NCBI RefSeq assembly: GCF_026672545.1
Contig: NZ_JAPPRJ010000001.1
Coordinates: 1,680,001 to 1,744,000 of the forward strand
Length of the DNA: 64,000 nt
Source: Rhizobium sp. SL86
GTDB lineage: Bacteria; Pseudomonadota; Alphaproteobacteria; Rhizobiales; Rhizobiaceae
Direction of reading: 5' to 3'
Position 1 is the first letter of the stretch; each line of letters starts with the position of its first letter. Shown one piece after another: positions 28,257 through 36,000 of this stretch. A model generated the notes under the pieces. The model was not told the origin of the DNA. It made no database searches and saw nothing but the letters and a program-made list of their open reading frames with translations. The position numbers were made by a program, and so were the translations under genes.

Positions 28257-28922
28257 TCAGTCGTCCGAATACCGCTGTTCGCGCCACGGATCACCGCGCA
28301 TGTGGTAGCCGTTCTTTTCCCAGAAGCCCGGTTTGTCCTGCCGGGTGAATTCGATGCGCGTCAGCCACTTGGCGCTTTTCCAGAAATAGAGATGCGGCAG
28401 CACGAGCCGCATCGGTCCGCCATGTTCGCGCGTGATCGGCTGGCCTTCCCAATGGGTGGCGAGGATGGCGTCTTCGGCGGCGAAATCCTCAAGCAGCAGG
28501 TTCGTCGTGTACCCGTCGAAACTGGTCAGCATCACCGCATCGGCCTCGGGTTTCGGATGCACGAGGTCGAGAAGATCGCGCACCATCACGCCAGCCCACG
28601 CATTGTCATAACGCGACCAGGTGGTGACGCAGTGAATGTCGGAGACCGCTTTCGTCTGCGGCAGGGCGAGAAAGCCCTTCCAGTCGAGGGTGACTGCGCT
28701 TTCCACTTCGCCCCGGATGTCCAGCCGCCACTGCAGTTCGGAGATCTGCGGCTGCTGGCCAAGGTCGAGCACCGGCCAGTTCTTCACCAGATGCTGTCCC
28801 GGCGGCAGGCGATCGGTCTCCGGCCGGCTGATCCGCCCGGTCAGGAAACGGCCCTCGGCGGCCCATTTGCGCTTCGTGGTCGTCAATTTGCTGTCTGTCG
28901 GATCGGCCGGCGTGTCGGTCAT
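28257..28922 (-). CDS. Sulfite-oxidase-like molybdopterin oxidoreductase
   Basis: This is a 221-residue protein of the sulfite oxidase / MsrP-like molybdopterin fold. The molybdenum-ligand Cys98 is in 'DIHCVTTWSRYD'. 'FDGYTTNLLLED' and 'HGGPMRLVLPHLYFWKSAKW' form the cofactor pocket. It has no twin-arginine signal, so this member seems cytosolic, and it lacks the dimerisation domain of full sulfite oxidases. The substrate is unknown. GGAGG precedes the ATG at 28922. It is divergent from modABC, which supplies its metal. Confidence 0.86.
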   Translation of the reverse strand: MTDTPADPTDSKLTTTKRKWAAEGRFLTGRISRPETDRLPPGQHLVKNWPVLDLGQQPQISELQWRLDIRGEVESAVTLDWKGFLALPQTKAVSDIHCVTTWSRYDNAWAGVMVRDLLDLVHPKPEADAVMLTSFDGYTTNLLLEDFAAEDAILATHWEGQPITREHGGPMRLVLPHLYFWKSAKWLTRIEFTRQDKPGFWEKNGYHMRGDPWREQRYSDD

Positions 28923-29028
28923 GGTGGCCTCCTTGAGGGTCTCGCACAGGATGTGGCGCGTCTGCCGGATTAGGTGGGTGTTCCTTGGCAATCGTCAAGC
29001 AAGCGGTTGTTTGGCGCCAGTGTTCGTT

Positions 29029-29053
29029 TGGATATGTTTCATGAAATATAACG
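29029..29053. promoter_or_regulatory. Candidate ModE-type molybdate box
   Basis: An ATATAACG half-site (29046-29053) matches the right half of the E. coli ModE operator. A weaker left half (GGATATGTT) sits at the right distance across a six-base spacer. It lies about 60 bases before modA and 107 bases from the molybdoenzyme start, so it could serve both directions. Confidence 0.5.
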
Positions 29054-29114
29054 CTGGCAATCCAGCGCGAATGCCTTATGGTTTCCTGGTCATTTTGACC
29101 CTTCGGGAAAACAC

Positions 29115-29903
29115 ATGCACACGCGCCGCAGCCTGTTTCGTGCCCTGTCCGTCTGTCTCGTCGCTTTCGGCGGCGTGTGTAGCGGTTTGCCGGCTGCAGC
29201 GGCGGACAAGGTGACCGTTTTTGCCGCCGCCAGCATGAAGACGGCGCTCGATGCCGCCAATGCCGCCTATGCCAAGCAGATGGGGGTGCAGGTAACGACC
29301 TCCTATGCCGCAAGCTCGGCGCTTGCCAAACAGATCGAGGCCGGCGCACCGGCCGATGTCTTCATCTCGGCCGACCGGGACTGGATGAACTATCTTTCCG
29401 AGCGCAAGCTCATCAGGGTGGAGAGCCGCATCGACCTCCTCGGCAATGCCATCGTGCTCGTCTCGGCCAGGGACAAGGCAAAACCGGTGGAGATCAAGCC
29501 GGGTTTCGACCTTGCCGGCCTGCTCGGACCGGACGGGCGCCTCGCCATGGGGGCGGTCGAGAGCGTTCCGGCCGGCAAATACGGCAAGGCTGCGCTGGAA
29601 AATCTGGGTATCTGGGCGACGGTTTCCGCCAAGGTTGCGGGAGCGGAGAATGTCCGTGCCGCGCTTGCGCTCGTCTCGCGTGGCGAGGCGCCCTACGGTA
29701 TCGTCTACGCAACGGATGCGGCGGCGGACGAAGGCGTAACTGTTGTCGCCACCTTCCCGGCTGACACGCATCCGCCGATCATCTATCCGGCAGCGCTTGT
29801 CTCCCAATCTCCGTCGAAGGCCGCTGCCGATTATCTTGCCTTCCTGACATCGGAGCAGGCCGCGGAGTTTTTCCGGTCGCAAGGCTTTACGGTTCTGAAG
29901 TAG
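29115..29903 (+). CDS. modA: Molybdate ABC transporter periplasmic binding protein
   Basis: This is a 262-residue protein with a signal peptide (cleavage after 'AAAA'). ModA patterns are 'VTVFAAASMKTALDA' with the first oxyanion-binding Ser, 'TTSYAASSALAKQIEAG', 'PADVFISAD' and 'YGIVYATDAA'. It binds molybdate in the periplasm and feeds ModBC. It is first gene of modABC, divergent from a molybdoenzyme. The start codon fits the signal peptide; its ribosome site is weak. Confidence 0.93.
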   Translation: MHTRRSLFRALSVCLVAFGGVCSGLPAAAADKVTVFAAASMKTALDAANAAYAKQMGVQVTTSYAASSALAKQIEAGAPADVFISADRDWMNYLSERKLIRVESRIDLLGNAIVLVSARDKAKPVEIKPGFDLAGLLGPDGRLAMGAVESVPAGKYGKAALENLGIWATVSAKVAGAENVRAALALVSRGEAPYGIVYATDAAADEGVTVVATFPADTHPPIIYPAALVSQSPSKAAADYLAFLTSEQAAEFFRSQGFTVLK

Positions 29904-29941
29904 CATCCTGCCGCAGCGGGTGAGGGAGCAGTGATCCAGTC

Positions 29942-30640
29942 TTGAATGCGTGGACCTTGAGTGCCGAGGAGTGGACGGCGATCGAACTCAGCCTGCGGGT
30001 GGCACTGGTTGCGACGCTGGCCAGCCTGCCGTTCGGTGTGCTGATCGCTTATGTGCTGGCGCGTGGGCGGTTCTGGGGCAAATCGCTGCTGAACGGGCTC
30101 GTGCATTTGCCGCTCATCCTGCCGCCTGTGGTGACCGGCTACATCCTGCTGATCCTGTTCGGACGGCGCGGCCCGATCGGCGCCTTTCTCGACCAGAGCC
30201 TCGGCATCGTCCTTTCCTTCCGCTGGACCGGGGCGGCGCTCGCCTGCGCCGTCATGGGCTTTCCGCTGATGGTGCGCTCCATCCGGCTCTCCATCGAGGC
30301 GGTCGATCAGAAGCTGGAAGAGGCTGCCGGCACGCTCGGCGCCTCGCCACTCTTCGTGTTCCTGACAGTCACTCTGCCGCTGATCCTGCCCGGCGTGATT
30401 GCCGGCATGATCCTCGCCTTTGCCAAGGCCATGGGCGAGTTCGGTGCGACGATCACCTTTGTCTCCAATATTCCGGGTGAAACGCAGACCCTTTCTGCCG
30501 CGATCTACACCTTCACCCAGGTGCCGGGCGGCGATGCCGGCGCGCTCCGCCTGACCCTGATCGCGATCGCGATTTCCATGACGGCGCTGTTGGTGTCCGA
30601 ATGGCTGGCGCGGCTTGTCGCGAAAAGAGTTCAGCCATGA
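29942..30640 (+). CDS. modB: Molybdate ABC transporter permease
   Basis: This is a 232-residue protein with five or six membrane segments and the EAA loop 'EEAAGTLGASPLFVFLTVTLPL' region typical of ModB. No ATG fits in frame; the TTG at 29942 is the best start, with a GGGAG 14 bases upstream, so the exact start is uncertain. It overlaps modC by 4 bases (ATGA). Confidence 0.9.
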   Translation: MNAWTLSAEEWTAIELSLRVALVATLASLPFGVLIAYVLARGRFWGKSLLNGLVHLPLILPPVVTGYILLILFGRRGPIGAFLDQSLGIVLSFRWTGAALACAVMGFPLMVRSIRLSIEAVDQKLEEAAGTLGASPLFVFLTVTLPLILPGVIAGMILAFAKAMGEFGATITFVSNIPGETQTLSAAIYTFTQVPGGDAGALRLTLIAIAISMTALLVSEWLARLVAKRVQP

Positions 30641-31704
30641 CGCTTTCGGTCGAGATCCGCCATCACCAGGGCGACTTTTCGCTTGATGTAGCCTTTGCTG
30701 CGGAGGGCGGCGTGACGGCACTGTTCGGCCCCTCCGGATCAGGCAAGACTTCCATCCTGCGCATCCTCGGCGGGTTGATCCGCCCGGATGCGGGGCGGAT
30801 CACACTGGCGGGCGATCCGTTGCTCGATACACATCGCCGGCTGTGTATCCCCGCGCATCGGCGCCGGTTCGGGTATGTCTTTCAGGAGCCGCGGCTTTTC
30901 CCACATTTGAGCGTGCGCCAGAACCTGACCTATGGACGGTGGTTTGCCGGTCGGACCGGAGGGCGCGCCGACATGGACCATATCCTCGACATGCTGGGCA
31001 TCACCCATCTTCTGGAGCGGCGCCCGGGCACGCTGTCGGGCGGCGAGAAACAGCGTGTTTCTATCGGCCGGGCGCTTTTGTCGTCGCCCCGCCTGCTTCT
31101 GATGGATGAACCGCTGTCGGCTCTGGATGAGGCGCGCAAGGCAGAGATCCTTCCCTATCTGGAACGGCTGCGCGACGAACTGGACCTTCCCATTCTCTAT
31201 GTCAGCCATTCGGTTTCGGAGGTGGCGCGGCTGGCGGACCGCGTGGTGGTGCTGGCCGATGGCCGGGTGCAGGCGGTGGGCAGCGCCACCGACACGCTGG
31301 GGAACCTTGCCGATGCGAGCGGCCGGGAGGCGGGAAGCGTGCTCACCGGTGCCGTCTCGGCGCTGGATCCGGAAACAGGACTTGCCACGATTGGTTTCAG
31401 GGGCATGTCGCTCGTCGTGCCGCCGGCGCATCTCGTTGCAGGGCAGCGGGTGCGGGTTCACGTGCCGGCTCGCGATGTTCTCGTGGCGACGGAAAAACCC
31501 GCCGGCATCAGCGCGCTGAATATCGTACCGGGGCAAATCTCGAAGCTGACGGGGGTGGCGGGCGGCGTGGTGGATCTGGCGATCGATTGCGGTGAAGAGA
31601 CGCTTCACGCACGTATTACGGAAGTCTCCGTTGGCCGGCTGGAACTTGTGGTTGGCAGGCCCGTACATGCCATCATCAAGACGGTCGCGCTGGAGCGGCC
31701 GTGA
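30637..31704 (+). CDS. modC: Molybdate ABC transporter ATP-binding protein
   Basis: This is a 355-residue protein: ATPase domain (about residues 1-235) with Walker A 'FGPSGSGKTS', signature 'LSGGEKQRVSIGRALL' and Walker B 'LLLMDEPLSALD', then a TOBE/molybdate-binding domain (about 285-355, including 'ISALNIVPGQI'). It drives molybdate uptake. The ATG is inside the modB stop overlap. The full ModABC set beside a molybdoenzyme and a ModE-like gene makes the assignment secure. Confidence 0.94.
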   Translation: MTLSVEIRHHQGDFSLDVAFAAEGGVTALFGPSGSGKTSILRILGGLIRPDAGRITLAGDPLLDTHRRLCIPAHRRRFGYVFQEPRLFPHLSVRQNLTYGRWFAGRTGGRADMDHILDMLGITHLLERRPGTLSGGEKQRVSIGRALLSSPRLLLMDEPLSALDEARKAEILPYLERLRDELDLPILYVSHSVSEVARLADRVVVLADGRVQAVGSATDTLGNLADASGREAGSVLTGAVSALDPETGLATIGFRGMSLVVPPAHLVAGQRVRVHVPARDVLVATEKPAGISALNIVPGQISKLTGVAGGVVDLAIDCGEETLHARITEVSVGRLELVVGRPVHAIIKTVALERP

Positions 31705-31718
31705 TCGCCAAAACGTGA

Positions 31719-31913
31719 TCAGAGCGCCATATTGCGGCGCAACAGAGCGGCATTTTTCCATTTGACGTCCTTAGGCTTCGGGATTACCTCAAAGGCGTGC
31801 ACGGTTCCGTGCGCATCTTCCTGAAACCGACCCCCGAGGGGATCATGCCCAGTAACGATCATAGTCGATTGACCGTGCCGTTTGCGGCTGCCGCGCTGAG
31901 CTGATCTCATCAT
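31719..31913 (-). CDS. Conserved-looking small protein of unknown function
   Basis: This is a 64-residue basic frame starting at paired ATG codons (31913 and 31910) behind a good GAGGGAG site. The C-terminal half ('VTGHDPLGGRFQEDAHGT', then 'FEVIPKPKDVKWKN') has an ordered composition unlike the low-complexity shadows nearby. No known domain was recognised. It is divergent from the DUF1003 gene (52-base gap) and convergent with modC. A start at 31862 (MIVTGHD) would leave just the second half. Confidence 0.5.
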   Translation of the reverse strand: MMRSAQRGSRKRHGQSTMIVTGHDPLGGRFQEDAHGTVHAFEVIPKPKDVKWKNAALLRRNMAL

Positions 31914-31965
31914 CGGCTCCCTCGCGACGGGCCGCAGACGGCCGGTCGCTCGAAGGAGGTGAGCC

Positions 31966-32442
31966 ATGAACGCAACCATCCGCTTTTTTGCCGATCATCT
32001 GCGCCGTTCTGCCGTGCGCAAGGATCCGAACGAAATCTTTGCAGAACGCCTGACCTTCGGGGATCGTCTGGCGGATCGTATCGCCGTGATCGGTGGCTCC
32101 TGGAGCTTCATCATCGGCTTCATGCTCTTCCTGATCGGTTGGTCGATCCTCAACACGGTGGTGCTGGCCGCCAATGCCTTCGACCCGTTTCCGTTCATCT
32201 TCCTGAACCTGATGCTGTCGATGTTGGCTGCTCTCCAGGCCCCGATCATCATGATGAGCCAGAACCGCCAGGCCGCGAAAGACCGTCTGGCTGCCCGGCT
32301 GGATTATGAAACGAACCTTCGCTCGGAAGCCGAGATCGCCAACCTGCATGCCAAGGTCGATGCTTTGTCCGGCGACATTGCCATGCTGATCCGGCTGCAG
32401 GTGGCCGGTGATGGCGCCAAGACCGAGGAAGCGCTCGGCTGA
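31966..32442 (+). CDS. DUF1003 membrane protein
   Basis: This is a 158-residue protein with the DUF1003 pattern: 'TFGDRLADRIAVIGGSWSFI' leading into a first membrane helix, a second helix 'PFIFLNLMLSMLAALQAPII', then 'MMSQNRQAAKDR' and a C-terminal coiled region. The family is widespread, of unknown function. GAAGGAGGTGA gives a very strong ribosome site. There is no operon partner on the plus strand; the next gene is convergent. Confidence 0.88.
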   Translation: MNATIRFFADHLRRSAVRKDPNEIFAERLTFGDRLADRIAVIGGSWSFIIGFMLFLIGWSILNTVVLAANAFDPFPFIFLNLMLSMLAALQAPIIMMSQNRQAAKDRLAARLDYETNLRSEAEIANLHAKVDALSGDIAMLIRLQVAGDGAKTEEALG

Positions 32443-32479
32443 ACGCTCAGGCGGCTGATACAGGCGGGAGCGATGCCGG

Positions 32480-32875
32480 TTATTCCGGCGTCTCTCCCGC
32501 TTCCGGCTTGCGCTTTGCCTCCAGCCATTCGATGTCCGCCTGCATGGCCTCTGTCGCCTTCTGTTCCATCTGGCGGAAGCGGGTCACCAGCAGCTCGCCG
32601 AAGGGCGTCAGCTGCGCACCGCCGCCCTGTTTGCCGCCGCGCTGCGGTTCAACGGCAGGTTCCTCGAACATCTGGTTCAACGCATCGACGAGCAGCCAGG
32701 CGCGGCGGTAGGACATGTCCATCGCACGGCCGGCCGCCGAGATGGAGCCGGTCTCGCGGATGTGTTCGAGAAGCTCGATCTTGCCGCGCCCGAGCCGGTG
32801 GGCCGGCGGAAAGTCGAGCCGGAGCACCAGTCTGATCGGCTGCGTCTCTGTGTTGTGCGTGTCTGTTTCGTCCAT
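32480..32875 (-). CDS. ModE-type N-terminal winged-helix regulator without molybdate-binding domains
   Basis: This is a 131-residue protein with 'GRGKIELLEHIRETGSISAAG' and 'MSYRRAWLLVDALNQMF' forming the LysR/ModE winged helix, followed by 'GGKQGGGAQLTPFGELLV', the ModE wing. Full ModE is about 260 residues with two MopI/TOBE sensing domains, which are absent here. The ATG at 32875 is chosen over a longer frame. It lies near modABC, so control of molybdate uptake is plausible, but how it would sense molybdate is unclear. Confidence 0.82.
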   Translation of the reverse strand: MDETDTHNTETQPIRLVLRLDFPPAHRLGRGKIELLEHIRETGSISAAGRAMDMSYRRAWLLVDALNQMFEEPAVEPQRGGKQGGGAQLTPFGELLVTRFRQMEQKATEAMQADIEWLEAKRKPEAGETPE

Positions 32876-33050
32876 GGCGCAAGGCACTCTCTTCCACGTC
32901 ATGGGTGTAGCAGCCACCGGCCTTTCGATCCACCTGCCGGGTCAAGCCGCGGCAATCTTTACACTTTCGAATGTCGTAATCCTTTCAATTGACAACCTCC
33001 TGTTTGCAGCAGAAAACTTGGGCGCAATACCGCCAAGCTTCCGGGGGGAC

Positions 33051-36000
33051 ATGATGTCTAAGCGCGCGTGGTTCGGGATTTCTCTGCTTTTGGCGATCGG
33101 CATCGTGGGGCAACCCGCGGTGGCGCAACAATCTCAGCGGCAGATCGAGATTTCGGAGGATTCCGATTATCCGGGCTTTGACCTGCGGACCGACAAGAAC
33201 GTGTCGCAGGCGCAGTGCGAAACCGCCTGCCTGAAGGACAAGAGCTGCCGCGCCTTTACCTACAACGTCAAGGCGAAGTGGTGTTTTCTGAAATCCGACT
33301 ACGGCCTGATGAATGATTTTGCCGGTGCGGTGGCCGGCAAGGTGGTGGTGGCCGGTGCCGAACCGGATCTCGGCGCACCCCCGACGCTGTCTTTCCTGTC
33401 CTCCGAGGTGATCGGCCAGGCGAACAGTCTCTATGACAATCTCGGCATGCCGATCGAGATGACGGGCCAGGGGCTGGAGAGCCTCAAGGCGTTGGCGCAG
33501 CTGGAAATCGTCAATGGCAATATACCGGCTGCACTGACAGCCCTCACCGGCGCTCTGTCGATCGAGCCGGATGATGCCGATCTGTGGAACGAGATGGCCC
33601 GCGCCGCCGGCACGATCCGCGGCGATGCGGAGTTCACCACCAAGGCCCTGCTGGCCGCGATCAACGCCTATGATGCCTCGCGCACGGCGCCTCAGCGCGC
33701 CGAAGCGCTCGCCCAGATCGGCGAGGCGCTGGAGGCGCAGGAGAATCATCGTGGTGCGATCAGCGCGCTTGCCGAAAGCGTCGATCTCGTCGCATCGCGC
33801 ACCGTGCAGTCGCGGCTGAACGAACTGCAGGAACGCTGGGGTTTTCGCGTCGTCGATCATTCGGTTGATGCCGATGCGGCAAGCCCGCGCGCCTGCGTGC
33901 AGTTTTCCGAAAAGCTCCTGAAGTTCGGGGCCGACTATTCCAGCTTCGTGACGCTGAACGGTGCCGCCCCGAAGGCGGTGGAAGCCAAGGACCAGCAGAT
34001 CTGCGTGGAAGGTCTCACCCATGGCGAGCGCTACAAGCTGTCGCTGCGCCGCGGCCTGCCGTCCTCCGTTGGCGAGGACCTTCGGGCAACGGTCGATCTC
34101 GACATCTATGTCAAGGACCGGAGTGCCTCGGTGCGCTTTACCGGTGACAGTTTTGTTCTGCCATCCACGGCGCGCCGCGGCATTCCGCTCGTTTCCGTTA
34201 ATACTACCAGCGCCAACCTTAAACTTTACCGGATCGGTGACCGCAACATTGCGCCGCTGCTCGCCCAGTCGCAGTTCCTGACGCAGATGGACGGTTATAC
34301 GGCCGGCCAGATCGAGGAGAACAATGGCGAACTGGTCTGGCAGGGTTCGATCGAGATTACCCAGGACGTCAACAAGGATGTCGTCACCAGTTTTCCGGTG
34401 GACGAGGTGCTGCCGAAGCGCAAGCCGGGCGTCTATGTTCTGACAGCGACCGCCGGAACCGGCACGGTCAACGAGTGGGACAATCAGGCGACGCAGTGGT
34501 TCGTTGTTTCCGATCTCGGCCTCTCCACCTATGCCGGAACCGATGGCCTGAACGTCTTCGTGCGTTCGCTGGCAACGGCGGAACCGGCGGCCGGCATTGA
34601 TCTGCAACTGCTTGCCAAGAACAACGAGGTGCTGGGCACCGCCAGGACCGATGCGGATGGCCGCGCCGTCTTCAGCGCCGGGCTCATCCGCGGCACGGCC
34701 GGCATGGTGCCGGCGGTTCTGACAGCCTCGAAGTCCGGCGAGGACTATGTTTTCCTCGACATGACGCGGGCAGGCTTCGATCTTTCCGATCGTGGCGTGA
34801 CGGGCAGGCCGGCGCCGGGCGCGATCGATGTCTACGCCTGGACGGAACGCGGGATCTATCGTCCGGGTGAGACGGTCCATGCGGCGCTGCTGGCGCGTGA
34901 TACCGAAGCTCAGGCGATCGATACGCTGCCGCTGACCTTCGTTTTCCTGCGCCCGGATGGCGTGGAGGATCGGCGCATGACCGGCAGTGGCACGCTCGGC
35001 GGTTATGCCGTCGACCTGCCGACGCTGGCAACCGCGATGCGCGGCACCTGGACGCTGCAGGTCTTCACCGATCCCAAGGGTACGGCGATTGCGGAAAAAC
35101 GGTTCCTGATCGACGATTTCGTGCCGGACCGTATCGAGTTCGATCTTGCGAGCGAGGCCAAGGAAATCATCGTTGGCGATGAGACCTGGGTAACCGTCGA
35201 TGGGCGTTACCTGTATGGCGCCCCGGCGGCCGGTCTTTCGCTGGAGGGCGAGATCGTTCTGCGCCACACCCGTGAGCGGGAGGCCTACAAGGGTTATTTC
35301 TTCGGCCTTGCGGATGAGGAGGCGAGCGAAGCGGAGCGCCTGCCGCTTGAGGATCTCGGGGTTCTGGACGAGGAGGGCAAGACAAGCTTCGATGCCGGCC
35401 TGACCGAACTTGCCTATACGACGCAGCTGACGGATGCGGATATCGTGGTGCGCCTGAAGGAAGGCGGCGGGCGTGCCGTCGAGCGCAAACTGACGCTGCC
35501 GGTGCGCGCCGATGGCGACCGGATCGGCATCAAGCCCGAATTTTCCGGCGATCTGGCCGAAAACGCGGTCGCCAATTTCAACGTGATCATGATCGGCGAT
35601 GACGGTGCCCGCAAGGCAGCCGGCGATCTGCGCTGGAAACTCGTGAAGATCGAACGCGATTACCAGTGGTATCGCGAGGGCAGTTCCTGGCGCTACGAGG
35701 CCGTCAACCGCACCCGCCAGGTGGCGGATGGAAAGGTGTCTGCCGATGCCGCCAATGGCGGGCGGGTTTCCGTGCCGGTGCAATGGGGCCGCTACCGGCT
35801 GGAGGTTGAGACGGCGGCTGCGGACGGCCCCGCCAGCAGCGTCGAATTTGATGCCGGCTGGTTCGTCACCGCCAGCTCGACCGAGACGCCGGACGCACTC
35901 GAAGTCGCGCTCGACAAATCGAGCTATAAGGTGGGCGAGACAGCGAAGCTCAAAGTCTCGTCGCGTTATGCCGGCCAGCTGATGGTCACGAGTGGTGCCG

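Noticed and set aside
32985..35783. A 932-codon open frame on the minus strand
   Set aside because: It lies wholly antisense to the alpha-2-macroglobulin gene, has no family features, and its composition is that of a mirror frame in GC-rich coding DNA.
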